DNA from: Desulfobacterales bacterium
GTDB taxonomy: Bacteria > Desulfobacterota > Desulfobacteria > Desulfobacterales > DTYH01
Length of the DNA stretch: 37,111 nucleotides
Reading direction: 5' to 3'
Assembly (NCBI GenBank): GCA_012961955.1
Contig: DTYH01000090.1
Coordinates: 1-37,111 of the forward strand
A program made the position numbers and the translations under genes. Positions 1 through 9,271 of the stretch are shown here, in pieces. Position 1 is the first letter of the stretch, and each line of letters opens with the position of its first letter. Under the pieces are notes generated by a model. That model did not search any database. It was not told where the DNA came from and was given only the letters and a program-made list of their open reading frames with translations.

Positions 1-302
1 ATTCGTTGATTTCAAAAGATTTGATTGAGACCAGTTACATTTTGTCACCTCAAGCAGAGACTAAGAGTAACGAAAAGGTTGTATGTATAGATGTGGCGCC
101 ATAAATATTGGTTGACAATCTTGGTGGATATAGAGAAAATACATCGAGAATCTTCTCGGCCTCCAGGTGATTTCTCACGATAAGAGGAATCTACCTTGCG
201 TCATTCAGACAGAATCCTCTGAGGAACATTTTCCGGACAGAAACGAGAGAGGAAGTACTGTGTTGAGAGATCACGACAAAAGAGCGAGGTTTCCCGCATG
301 CT

Positions 303-720
303 GTGAAAAATTTTCTATCTGTAATGGCGTTAACAGCCGTCATTTCCTGTGCTCATGCTATTTCCCAAAAAGTAAGAGATGGGGTGGATCGGAAACTCAC
401 CCCCAGAGATTCTCTTTAGAGATCCTGATCCTTATAATGGGCACGACCATTATTCTCTGAGGTGTTGACGTGAGGTCAACAAACACGGATGAGGGGACAT
501 ATATCGAGGCGATTCAGACCCCTCGAGATTCTCGTGGGAGGCCTGAAATTACAGACGTCTCATACGGCAGATTTCTCATTCTCTACCAGGGGTGTCTTAA
601 TGCAGCCATCTATTCCAAGGGCAGAAAAGTGACGCTTCCTTGTGACCTTTAGGGAAGAGGATGAGACTCCTTGGAGAGGTTCAGTATCGTTGTCTTCTCG
701 GGAGGAGTAAAGGACTTCGC
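303..720 (+). pseudogene. Decayed Slp-family outer-membrane lipoprotein, upstream paralogue of the next gene
   Basis: Three frames carry successive pieces of one Slp-type protein. From a GTG at 303 a lipoprotein signal ending in VISC-AHAISQKVRDGVD runs to a TAG at 417-419. The middle part (GTYIEAIQTP, then GRFLILYQG and AAIYSKGRKVT) lies in the frame of the 470..652 ORF. The tail (GKRMRLLGEVQY) lies in a third frame from about 655. The same blocks occur in order in the intact gene at 857..1399 (GTMIEVLQKP, GRFLILDPR, VAIYTRGRKIT, RPLGEVEY). This supports an ancient tandem duplication whose first copy decayed by at least two frameshifts and a stop. The ORF-track entry 167..460 is a shadow in the wrong frame. 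The limits are approximate, and homology fades after about 720. Confidence 0.72.
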
Positions 721-856
721 ATTCTTAAGATGCGAAAAGGTAATCCGGATGTATCTTCAATAGGCATATGGAAGGCATTCTGAAAAAGTCCGGACTAGAG
801 CCGTTCGAACAGGATCACTAGAGGCGATCATTCGAGGTAAGAAGGGAGATCCCACG

Positions 857-1399
857 GTGAAAACCAATATCTTGCATTCAGTTTTTCTATTTACGCTCGC
901 AGGTTACATTTTTTTCTGCCTCTCGGGCTGTGCATCAATAATCTCCAAGGAGATTAGACGCCAGGTCGTAGAGGAGCTGACCTTGAGTGTGGTGGCAAAA
1001 GCCCCTGAATCTTACAAGGGCAAGACCGTGCTATGGAGTGGAGTGATCATAAATAGTATCAACCTTAAAGAAGGCACAATGATCGAGGTCCTTCAAAAGC
1101 CTCCTGACTTCCGGGGAGAACCAAAGGATGTCGACTACTCAGAGGGAAGGTTTCTGATCTTGGACCCACGTTACTTAGATGTGGCTATCTATACACGGGG
1201 CCGGAAGATAACCGTAGCCGGTGTAGTCCGAGGAAAGAAGGTTCGGCCTCTGGGTGAAGTCGAGTACACGTATCCATTGATTTCTGCCAAGGAAATTTAT
1301 CTCTGGCCAGTGGAGAGAGAAGAGAGATACTACCCTTTTTGTCCTTACTGGTATCCTCCTTGGCGGTATTACCCTTACGGTCATCCGAGATGGTGGTGA
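857..1399 (+). CDS. Slp-family outer membrane lipoprotein
   Basis: The 180-residue product begins with a lipoprotein signal peptide: MKTN, a hydrophobic stretch, then lipobox LSGC with Cys25 as the predicted lipidated residue. The body matches the Slp family pattern of E. coli-type starvation lipoproteins: YKGKTVLWSGVI, GTMIEVLQKPPDFRGEP, EGRFLILDP and RGRKITVAG, usually an outer-membrane-anchored small beta-rich domain. The C-terminus is a Tyr/Pro/Trp-rich tail (YYPFCPYWYPPWRYYPYG), a common low-complexity ending in deltaproteobacterial members. The exact function of the family is not settled. A decayed paralogue lies directly upstream. The ATG at 857 gives a normal signal peptide length. 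The preceding GAAGGGAGATCC supplies a GGGAG ribosome site about 8 bases away. Confidence 0.85.
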   Translation: MKTNILHSVFLFTLAGYIFFCLSGCASIISKEIRRQVVEELTLSVVAKAPESYKGKTVLWSGVIINSINLKEGTMIEVLQKPPDFRGEPKDVDYSEGRFLILDPRYLDVAIYTRGRKITVAGVVRGKKVRPLGEVEYTYPLISAKEIYLWPVEREERYYPFCPYWYPPWRYYPYGHPRWW

Positions 1400-1808
1400 C
1401 ATAAACTGAGACCCCTTTATTTAATCGATCTTCCATCTCTAGGCATTGCTTCCCTGGTTCTACTATTCGACTCGGAACAGGGCTGCCGTGAACGCACCCT
1501 TCAGCATAAAGTATCTTCCTATTCATTACCCCAGGACATAGTATGATAGAAGGAGCTTCGGCTCAAGTGGATTGTTGGAATCATGGAATACCGGTATAAT
1601 GGGTTAAAGCGATTCAGATCCAGGATGCGAGATAGAGAGCGCGCGACTCATTTATACGTTCCATTCATCTTCACATGTATCCTGTATCCTACATCATTCC
1701 TTAATCTTTCCATCATAAAAGAGGTCTTTACGAAGCAAGGATTTGAGTGAGGACCGCAGGGCAGGGGCGGTTTTGTCCTGGGTTAGAAGGATTGCTCCCT
1801 TTTTTATT
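1400..1808. other. Non-coding gap between the lipoprotein gene and the kinase pseudogene
   Basis: No supported gene is seen here. The minus-strand ORFs ending at 1175 and 1185 are shadows of the lipoprotein gene. A weak hairpin with ACCGC/GCGGT arms followed by TTTT at about 1753-1774 could end plus-strand transcription, but the arms are short and this is not called as a terminator. Confidence 0.5.
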
Positions 1809-4401
1809 TCATCTATTTTGTTTTAAAGCGTCTCAAATCCCTTGAAGCAAACCGGATAAAGAGTAAGGCTTCTGTAAAGATCGAAATCCTCTTTGGCGTA
1901 TGAAGGACAATTGCGATTTGTCATCCACATACCCGCTGGTCATCAGGACCTGGAGTTCGGGTTTGCGAAATAGAAGCTTATGAACCAAGTAAAGACCGGT
2001 TTCGTCGGGGAGAACCGCGTCACAGAAGACCAGGTCGAGCCTCCCGTCTTGTCTCTCAAAGATATCCATAGCCTCTTTGGCATCCGCGGCCTCGAATACG
2101 ACATAACCATTTTCACGAAGAGCACTCATGACAAATTCACGGATTCTTTCTTCATCCTCCACGAGGGGAATCCGTTCGCCACCCCCCTGAAGCTTCTGGA
2201 ACGACATCGTCTCTTCAGTCTCTTCTTCCACCTTTGCTGACAAAGCCGGCGGGTAGACCTTGAAGGTGGAGCCTTGCCCAGGGCCACTATAAACATTTAT
2301 CCACCCTTTATGCTGCTTTACGATGCCGTACACGACGGAGAGACCTAGCCCGGTACCCCTTCCCGGCTCCTTGGTCGTGAAAAATGGTTCGAACATGTGC
2401 TGAATGGTTTCTTTATCCATGCCGACTCCCGTGTCCTCAACCGATAAACAAACAGACGTGCCGGGTCTCGCTTCGCTGATAAACTTGCTGTGCTCCTCGC
2501 TCAAGGTGATGTTTTCAGTCTTGATAGTGATGTTCCCACCCTTGGGCATGGCATCTCTGGCGTTGACCACCAGATTCATAATCACCTGCTCGATATTTAC
2601 TCGATCGGCCCGGACCGCCCATAGGTCAGGTTCCAGGTAGGTGTTGATAGCAATATCTTCACCGATAAGACGGTTGAGCATCCGTAGCAAACCATCAATT
2701 GTTTTGTTGATGTTGAGTGGGACAAACTCCATTGGCTGCTTGCGAGTGAAAAGGAGCAACTGCCGGACAAGCTCGGCCGCACGTCCAGCTGCAAGGCGTA
2801 TTTGGTCAAGATCGTTATACAAAGGATGAGCCTCATTGAGTTTCATCATCGCGAGTTCGGTATACCCGTAAATGGTGGTCAGCAGGTTGTTGAAATCATG
2901 CGCTATACCTCCAGCCAACAGCCCAATTGCTTCCATCATCTGTGCCTGGACGAGCTAGGCTTGGATCTTCTCTTTCTCCTCCTCGGCCCGTTTCCGTTCG
3001 GTGATGTCTATCCCTGAAATAAGAATGCCTGTGGGTTGATTTTCTTCATACAATATAACCCTTCCAGACGAAAATAATACGGTACGAATCGATCCATCCT
3101 TTGCATAGACATCAATAACAATTTCAGACGCATGTTCCGCTTTAAAGTACCTCTCTAATTGTGCAGCTCCCCTTTCCCTTTGTCTAGGAACAACAAACTC
3201 TAGCGCATGCTTACCGATAACCTCATCTTTTGTGTAACCCAATTTCATGAGGAATGACTTATTGACATCCTTTATTATCCCGTCCGTGTCAATTATAATG
3301 TTGATAGCAGGGACCTCTTCATAGAGAAACCTGTACCTCTCTTCTCTCTCCCGCAGTGTTTCCTCTCCCTGCGTCCTCTCGACGGCCATGCCCAGCTGCA
3401 TCCCTAGCTCTTCAAGCAGCTCCACTACCTCAAGAGGGACCATGTTCTCCTGAGGATCTGCAACGTGGATCAAGCCGAGGACGCGATCTCCCAGGCGGAT
3501 CGGAACCGTTGCTATAGACTCGTACCCGAACTGGCTGCACACATCGCAGGTCCGCCCCCTGTCCTCTTCCGAGAGCGTGGCCAGGAAGCGTGTGGTCCCA
3601 TTCGCGTAGGACGAGCCGCCTTTTGTGTAGAAGGGGAGGCTCGGATCGACCTCTCCCTTGATTACTTTGATACACATGCATTGGTCTGACTTGACAGAAA
3701 GAGGGCTTTCCGATTCGTAGAATCTCCGGCTGAAGCCCTCATACGCCTGGTACGGGATGTGGCCTTCCTCATCAAACATGCGGATCCCCACAGCCGCACA
3801 CCTTGTGAAGTTTCGAGCCTCCGCAACGAACTCGTTTAGCAGAGGGGGTCATCTTAGTGTGCCGGTTCAGGAGTTTGAGAAAGTGGTGAGAGACCTGAAG
3901 TTGCTCGTCTGCCCGCTTGCGCTCGGTGATGTTCGTCGCAGAGGGAACCAGGTAGATAATCCTGTCTGTCTCGTCTCTCCGGGGTTGCAAGCAGAAATCG
4001 ATTGTAACGAAACGGTTCTCGCCAGTGCGCACGACTACGTCGTAGCAAGAAGTTTCTCCTTTTGCTGCCCGTTTGATTGCCTCCCGCAACTGCTCCTTGA
4101 TTGATTCCGAGTAGGACCACCAGTATGTCTCCTCAAACGGCTTTCCCAGTACGTCTTAGGGCTTCAATCCTGCTACATCAAGAAACGCCTTGTTTGCTGC
4201 TATGAATATCCCATGGGTTATCAAGAGAGGAACAAAGATAAGGAGGCTATCAAGGACAACTCGAAAATATTACGCACTCCTTGTCAATGTTGTCTCAGGT
4301 TGCTGGTGTAATGTCTGTGATCCTTCCAATTCAGTGATTCGTCGACGCAATTTTACCATTTCGTCTATAAGCTGATCCTTTGTCTTATCTTCGTCCATCA
4401 T
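1809..4401 (-). pseudogene. Hybrid sensor histidine kinase (PAS-GAF-PAS-HisKA-HATPase-REC), inactivated
   Basis: Joining three frames gives an 864-codon protein starting MMDEDKTKDQLIDEM at 4401, with a GGGAG site just upstream. In order it has an N-terminal PAS, a GAF domain (GTTRFLATLSEEDRG, GDRVLGLIHVADP), a second PAS, the H-box EAIGLLAGGIAHDFNN, an HATPase_c domain (NLVVNARDAM, EDTGVGMD, GTGLGLSVVYGIVKQHKG) and a receiver domain (LVEDEE, VFCDAVLPDETGL, KPYS). Lesions: TAA at 4270-4272, TAA at 4156-4158 (where GLKP-DVLGKPF is otherwise continuous), a one-base shift at about 3840-3853, TAG at 2955-2957 (IQA-LVQAQMMEAIG) and TGA at 1833-1835 (GI-DALKQNR), with the natural TGA at 1809-1811. 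The N-terminal and middle parts sense signals and the kinase would phosphorylate its own receiver. No partner gene is adjacent. The ORFs 1833..2939, 2955..3791 and 3772..4089 are its fragments. Confidence 0.93.
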
Positions 4402-4823
4402 CCTGACTCCCTGATAAAATTAGGTCGCAATTTCATCTAACGTTTTACGTATACCTGAATTGGTCAGGATGATTTGGCTGTATAGTATATCCCGAAACAG
4501 GTACATACTCCTAGAGGATGTTGAGAACAAGGATCTATATCAGAATCTACTGTTCACTTTTTTTCCATGCATTTGTCGTTTCAGGAATTGCGCCTGAGGT
4601 ACTCGTCAACTATTTCTAATTCACGAAAAAACTAGAGGTTTCCGCCAACCCGTTTCAAGAAAGGCCCGCTCCCCGACCAGTTACCATCAATCATTTCTTC
4701 AGGTACACGATGTAAAGGACAGAAAAGTCAGCACAGTTAGAGCAGGTGTATCTTCTTAATCTCCACATTCACGTTATGCTGCCCAATAAAATCAAAAAAA
4801 GTTAAAGGAAATTGGTCGGGGAT
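4402..4823. other. Non-coding region upstream of the kinase pseudogene
   Basis: AT-rich sequence with stops in all frames. I see no gene, repeat or clear promoter that I can support here. Confidence 0.5.
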
Positions 4824-5217
4824 TAGCCTTTTGAAACAAACCCGGCTGCATCAAAAGACGACCCGAATACTGAGTATTCGATACAGGCTGGAGGATGCAA
4901 GATCCAAGATTATATGGTATCAGGCGGAAGTCGTTACTTATAATTATGGGCTACGTGTAAAACCCGATATAGAGCAAACAGCCATAACCTTCGTGACTTG
5001 ACAATATTTGTACGGTGGTTTTACACCCACAGCAATTCCGGTGACATATATATAAAATACCCGCCCAGGTTCGGTTTTGCTTAGAAAAGGGTTCCCTGGA
5101 AACTAGGTTTACCTGGGATGTGTCCCCGCCCAGTGGATCATGTATCCTGCCTCCTGTATCGTAACTTCAGCTTGAGTCCGATGCAAGCGACTGTCTTAAA
5201 ATACTAAGGTCTTATGG
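4824..5217 (+). repeat. Degenerate dispersed repeat, copy A
   Basis: The start (TAGCCTTTTGAAACAAACCC) and the end (TATCGTAACTTCAGCTTGAG) match the start (TAGCCTCATGAAACGAACCC) and end (TATCGTAAGTTCAGCTTAAG) of copy B at 30113-30616, in the same orientation. The centre is bounded by a perfect 10-bp inverted repeat, GTGTAAAACC at 4955-4964 and GGTTTTACAC at 5017-5026, and is in the opposite orientation in copy B. No open frame is conserved between the copies, so this is not an obvious transposase remnant. The origin is unknown. Confidence 0.65.
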
Positions 5218-6058
5218 AGAATCAAAGATGGAAAAGGACAATCGCCAAGCATGATAACACATAACACCGATTATAAGCTGGATTTTTCCTGACTCGCTCA
5301 TTACCTTGGGAAATTGGCTGCCAAGCATACATGTAGTGCTTTCAATAAGTTAAAAGCTCTATCTCGTAAATCTCGTCCAACACATATCAGAAGATTCATC
5401 CCATTAGGACCTTTCTATACCTTTCTCGGGCGGTTTATGAAAAAACTATTTTGGACAATGGGAAAATGGATTTTTGTATGGGAAAGAGTCTGCATCATTA
5501 TTTTTAGGTGTTATTTAAATTATTGGATCGACAAAAAGGGTATCGGTCCGATTGTTGTTCTTCTAGTCGAACAGGATATATGGACATTTTCTTGCTCCTC
5601 CTAGATACCAAAATCAAGATTCAAAAAAAATTGACAAAGATTTCGTTTTATGTATTACTTAAAAAGCGTTTTAGAGGCATGTATCTATTCAGCTGATCCG
5701 AGAGACTTGTAACTTATACTATTCAAGTTACGTACACATGAATTCTGGTTGCGGAGGTGAGAAAGAGTCCTTTTTCATGTTTTTGATATAGTAATGGGCG
5801 CCGTTTTTGGGCATGTCACCTTACCGGTATCACAATAGAGAATACCAAAAGGAGTCTTTCAAAATCGGATACTACGAATTGCAAAAAAATCCAATGGAAA
5901 AATCGAGGAATATCTAGGGAGGGACAAAGACATTTTCGAATTGCAGATGGGCTGAGCCTTGTTTCAAAAAAGAAAATCAGGTCTCAAGAAGGATTCCTGT
6001 ACAGGTCTCCTTCTCACAAGGGGTTGTGGGAAATCACCGGGTTCTGACGAAGAAGGTG
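5218..6058. other. Non-coding, AT-rich region
   Basis: The ORFs at 5314..5604 and 5508..5696 overlap in different frames, have no ribosome binding site and give low-complexity Phe/Ile/Trp-rich translations without recognisable motifs. I regard them as chance ORFs. Nothing else is supported. Confidence 0.45.
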
Positions 6059-6355
6059 TCACCGCATTGGTAAAGGGGATATTATGAGCCAGACGATGAT
6101 CCGGTTAAGTGCAAGAAGAAAAATAAATAATCTAAACAGGCTGCCTTTCTTTCCACCAAAATCAAAAATTGTACCAAGGGTTGGGCCATAGAGGTATGCT
6201 TCAGAGAGTGCAACCCGTTCCTCGGGTTTGGTAAAGACGAAAGGAGCGATTTTAATGGTCAGGCGGTCTCCACAACCGCGAGTTTCCTTCGATACAACCT
6301 TCTGAATTTTTTCAACCAAAACGGAAAGTATCCTAGCATCGACTATTTCTTTCAA
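6059..6355 (-). CDS. Hypothetical protein, doubtful
   Basis: This 98-residue ORF starts at a TTG directly after an in-frame TAG. Its composition is fairly protein-like (charged N-terminal half with KIQKVVSKETRG and FTKPEERVALSEAY) followed by a hydrophobic C-terminal segment (LFRLFIFLLALNRIIVWLII) that could be one membrane helix. I do not recognise a family. There is no clear ribosome binding site and both sides are non-coding, so it may be the remnant of a longer gene or a chance ORF. Confidence 0.25.
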   Translation of the reverse strand: MKEIVDARILSVLVEKIQKVVSKETRGCGDRLTIKIAPFVFTKPEERVALSEAYLYGPTLGTIFDFGGKKGSLFRLFIFLLALNRIIVWLIISPLPMR

Positions 6356-6752
6356 GATCTAGCCCATGAATCAACAACATTTACCTATGCCCCCAAGGCT
6401 TTGGAACTTTTTCCCTGGTCTATTTCAAGTAGCAATCTCCAAAATATTTGACCTATTCAAAATTGAGGAAGGATACTCCTGCTATATCAACGCGTTTACC
6501 CAAGCTCTATCTGCCTCCAGACCATTTTAGGGGTTCGAACTTGAGCTATTTTATTAAACTTACGACTATACATTCATCATCCCTAATATTCCGTTATTTG
6601 AATTATAGAGCCACCTATTAGGTGACGTCCTTTACGAAGGGGGGTGAGATATAAGTTTACTTTGATGAGGGTTCTGTAATTCTGTATTGCTATTGGTCGG
6701 GAAATCTCATTTTTGTCGTAGTATTTTTAGGTTAGAAAGAGAGGAGGTAAAG
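6356..6752. other. Non-coding region upstream of the racemase-family gene
   Basis: No gene is seen on either strand. The last part carries the ribosome binding site for the gene at 6753. No convincing -35/-10 pair could be assigned. Confidence 0.45.
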
Positions 6753-7598
6753 ATGAAAATAGGGATACAACATGTTTTGGCAGCTGAAGAGAATACGCCT
6801 GGCGGAGAATTGGTGAAGGCATGGAATAAGCTTTTGAGAAAAAACATCGATTTGGTAAAGGCAAAGGATACCCAGGTCACTTTTCACACACCCAAGTGGG
6901 GGCTTACAGGTCTTGACCCGTTCTTCTATACGTATCTTCACCGGTTGAACGACAGCGAAACCCTGCACGGACTAATTCGGATTGAAAAAAATGGCTACGA
7001 TGTGGCCTGGCCTATGTGCTGGTTCGATCCAGTCCTAAGAGAGGCGAGGCAGGCTCTTGATATTCCAGTTGTTGGACCAGCTGAATCTTCGATGCTTCTT
7101 GCTATGGCAATGGGGGCAAAATTCGGTATTGTGACTATATCGCCTGAAGCAGCCTATGATATGGAGGAAGAGGTTTTAAGGTATGGTTTCAAGGAGAGGT
7201 CTGTGAGGATTAGACCTATTCCAGCCACTGCAGAAGAGCAACTCGTAGGTCTAACTGACGCACAACATGAGATCGAATGTTTTAAAGAGGTGGCGAAAGA
7301 GCTGATAGCAGATGGCGCCGAGATACTCATCCCCGGTTGCACACTTATGGCCCCTGTACTTAGACTTGCACCCGGTGCGGAAGATAAGTATCCGAATGGG
7401 CTTACAGAGGTCGACGGAGTCCCTGTCATGGACGTTATAGGAGCCACAGTGAAAATGGCGGAAGTCCTTTACGAATTTAAGAAGGCAGGTTCTACATGGA
7501 TAAGCAGAAAAGGGTTTTATGCTCGTCCATCTTCTCAGGCGCTTGACATGGCAGAAATGGTCTTAAAGTATGATAGGGGTGGTTGTTGGACTGATTGA
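6753..7598 (+). CDS. Asp/Glu/hydantoin racemase superfamily protein
   Basis: The start at ATG 6753 is chosen because AGAGGAGG lies 6-7 bases upstream, so the longer ORF from 6687 is rejected. The 281-residue product fits the Asp/Glu/hydantoin racemase superfamily (PF01177), cytoplasmic enzymes that use two cysteines as acid and base on amino-acid or hydantoin-like substrates, or as a maleate/arylmalonate-type lyase or isomerase. Both candidate cysteines are present: Cys89 in WPMCWFDP, in the place of the usual CN-type motif, and Cys196 in LIPGCTLMAP. VVGPAESSMLLAMAMG and FGIVTISPEA match the typical second domain. The substrate cannot be told from sequence. It stands alone, converging on the MBL-fold gene with half a kilobase of non-coding DNA between. 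Confidence 0.78.
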   Translation: MKIGIQHVLAAEENTPGGELVKAWNKLLRKNIDLVKAKDTQVTFHTPKWGLTGLDPFFYTYLHRLNDSETLHGLIRIEKNGYDVAWPMCWFDPVLREARQALDIPVVGPAESSMLLAMAMGAKFGIVTISPEAAYDMEEEVLRYGFKERSVRIRPIPATAEEQLVGLTDAQHEIECFKEVAKELIADGAEILIPGCTLMAPVLRLAPGAEDKYPNGLTEVDGVPVMDVIGATVKMAEVLYEFKKAGSTWISRKGFYARPSSQALDMAEMVLKYDRGGCWTD

Positions 7599-7794
7599 TA
7601 GACAAAAAAACATATTCCCCACCTGCCTGCAAGCCATCTGGTCTGACCTTCTGCCCAGCTTCTCAATGAGGCACAAATTTGCGAGGTCCTGGGGACGAAG
7701 TTGGGCCAGGGCGCAGACCCTACGGGTTCCGGCTCGTAGAGGCAGGAGGCTGGCCTACATGCCTGTGCCGGTTCCGATTCCTCGAGGAATCTTT
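7599..7794. other. Intergenic DNA with a nested hairpin
   Basis: More GC-rich than its neighbours. A nested palindrome spans 7729-7771 (CCGGC with GCCGG outside, AGGCA with TGCCT inside). ORFs on both strands here are mutually shadowing and not supported. Confidence 0.35.
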
Positions 7795-7917
7795 GTAAAT
7801 ATTCGGTTATCCCATAAAGGTTGTACATTACCCCGTGAAAGGGAGGCGCCAATATATCTTCTTGCATGTTTTTTCCATGGTCGTCTGAGAAACCGACCGG
7901 GATAACCGAATATTCAC
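7795..7917 (+). repeat. MITE-like element, family 1, copy 1
   Basis: The 123-bp element has 19-bp terminal inverted repeats, GTAAATATTCGGTTATCCC at 7795-7813 and GGGATAACCGAATATTCAC at 7899-7917, matching at 18 of 19 positions. The left 70 bases (TCCCATAAAGGTTGTACATT, then AATATATCTTCTTGCATG) recur at 19592-19680. It has no coding capacity. The ends and dispersed occurrence suggest a small non-autonomous element. Confidence 0.75.
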
Positions 7918-8110
7918 GGGTTTATAGTTCCCTCCTTCATAAAAAAATATACCCATGCCTGGCCAAAGGTTGCCAAGACTAGATATTTGGCAGTTTGATT
8001 TCTTTCAAAGAGGTAAGGTGTCACTGAAAAACAAAGGTTCGAAAGATCGGAGTAGAGAGAAACGCTTTCCCTGTGAATGCTTATACGTTGTTATGGTAAC
8101 TAACAGCGCA

Positions 8111-8950
8111 TTAAAAGCTAACGCTGATACCAGCCTGGGCAAAGAAGAAACGTTCATTCAATCTCTGGGCCAGATAGGTGGCTGCATGCATACCGGTACA
8201 GTGAGAACTCCCCACACGCTGGATATTGTATTTTTCGAAAAGGATGAGTGCCTTTTCCCATTCCTCAGGCCCGGCCACACCTAAATGGGTGCCCCCCAAG
8301 ACAGCATAGAACTGATCCCAGCCCCCCTTTTCCTGCAGATGTTTTAGAATAAACTCGAGCCCCGCGTGTGCGCACCCTAGGAGCACGACAGGGCCGCTGT
8401 CTGTTTCAACCACCATACTAAAATCATCCAAAAACGGATCGGGCTGCCAGCCATCCTCCGTAGGGACCACAAGTCGTTCATCCCAGCTCTTCCAGTCATC
8501 AGGTCTTTCCACTACTCCTGAAACATAGATTCCAGGACTAATCTCGGTTAGGGTTTCCACTTCATGGATCACAGCTCCTGCCGATTCTATCTGGGATCTC
8601 TCAAAAGGTATACCAATAGAAATCTTTTTCTCCTTTGCAGAGGGCAATTGGGCGTATCGAGGACTGAATGCGTCGGGATGTGCATACAGGGGTACTTTAT
8701 CGACCCTGCCTAAGACTGCCATCAACCCTCCGGTATGGTCAAAATGCCCGTGGCTAAGAACAATCGCCTTTAATCTGGAAATATCCTTTTTCAAGGTATC
8801 AAGGTTGTTCGAAATGGCCATCCCCTGTCCGGTATCCATCAGGACAGCCTCTTCTCCTCTTTCAATAAGAATGGAAAGACCGTGCTCTCCCATAATCTTG
8901 AAGGATACGGCTGCTGTATTCTCACAAAGTATGGTAAAGGTAGTTTTCAT
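8111..8950 (-). CDS. MBL-fold metallohydrolase, RFAP-synthase / MJ0301-like group
   Basis: The 279-residue product has the metallo-beta-lactamase signature SHGHFDHTGG (His67, His69, Asp71, His72), plus LLGCAHAG, GGTHLG and SSHCTGMHA, which supply the remaining metal-ligand histidines. This set is characteristic of the cytoplasmic MBL subgroup annotated as 7,8-dihydropterin-6-methyl-4-(beta-D-ribofuranosyl)-aminobenzene-5'-phosphate synthase-like, found in many anaerobes that do not make methanopterin, so the true substrate is uncertain. The start at 8950 follows GGGGTGA about 10 bases upstream on the minus strand. A strong hairpin lies 35-82 bases upstream. It is a single gene, transcribed toward the racemase-family gene. 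Confidence 0.85.
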   Translation of the reverse strand: MKTTFTILCENTAAVSFKIMGEHGLSILIERGEEAVLMDTGQGMAISNNLDTLKKDISRLKAIVLSHGHFDHTGGLMAVLGRVDKVPLYAHPDAFSPRYAQLPSAKEKKISIGIPFERSQIESAGAVIHEVETLTEISPGIYVSGVVERPDDWKSWDERLVVPTEDGWQPDPFLDDFSMVVETDSGPVVLLGCAHAGLEFILKHLQEKGGWDQFYAVLGGTHLGVAGPEEWEKALILFEKYNIQRVGSSHCTGMHAATYLAQRLNERFFFAQAGISVSF

Positions 8951-8984
8951 AGATTGTCACCCCACCCTTGAGTATATTTCAGAT

Positions 8985-9032
8985 GTATCTGTTCACGGGG
9001 CGAAAAGAAAATCTCCCCCCGCGAACAGATAC
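8985..9032. other. Strong hairpin upstream of the MBL gene
   Basis: GTATCTGTTCACGGGG (8985-9000) pairs with CCCCGCGAACAGATAC (9017-9032), 16 base pairs with one mismatch and a 16-base loop. It lies between the divergent MBL and SpoIID genes and could be a 5' leader structure of the former. The 3' arm shares GCGAACAGA with the leader structure at 25059-25147. Confidence 0.6.
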
Positions 9033-9148
9033 GAAAGATTCAACCCCATAAACGATCATTCGAAGCCTATACCGCACGTGACGACTAGGATCTCAAGTAT
9101 CTAATTACCTGAAGGCGTATGAAGATGTCAATACCGCTTATTTGAATG

Positions 9149-9177
9149 TTGACAAAAGGGGGCTGCAACAATATGCT
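9149..9177 (+). promoter_or_regulatory. Candidate sigma-70 promoter of the SpoIID-domain gene
   Basis: TTGACA at 9149-9154, a 17-base spacer, then TATGCT at 9172-9177. The predicted start of transcription is about 85 bases before the ORF at 9272. Confidence 0.55.
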
Positions 9178-9271
9178 CTGATATGGTAAGAATATTTCTA
9201 ACATATTTAAGGTCTAAAAAGAGGATATCATTCCATCATGGGATATTGTCTCAAGATATATTTCTATCCTT

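Noticed and set aside
167-460. 97-residue ORF as a gene
   Set aside because: It runs in a different frame from the lipoprotein fossil and has no family features or ribosome site.
2955-2957. In-frame TAG as a pyrrolysine codon, given the methyltransferase genes nearby
   Set aside because: The kinase also has TAA and TGA lesions and a frameshift, the TAG replaces a normal Gln, TAG ends intact genes here (gyrA, gpsA, the corrinoid gene), and no MttB/MtbB/MtmB or pyl gene is seen.
5314-5696. Two overlapping ORFs as genes
   Set aside because: They overlap in different frames, lack ribosome sites and give AT-driven low-complexity sequences.
6525-6550. GGGGTTCGAAC as a tRNA T-loop
   Set aside because: No acceptor stem, anticodon arm or tRNA-sized fold surrounds it. 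The same holds for similar strings near 796 and 8037.
7570-7905. 111-residue plus-strand ORF and its opposite-strand counterpart
   Set aside because: They cross the MITE-like element and a nested palindrome. Neither strand gives a recognisable protein.
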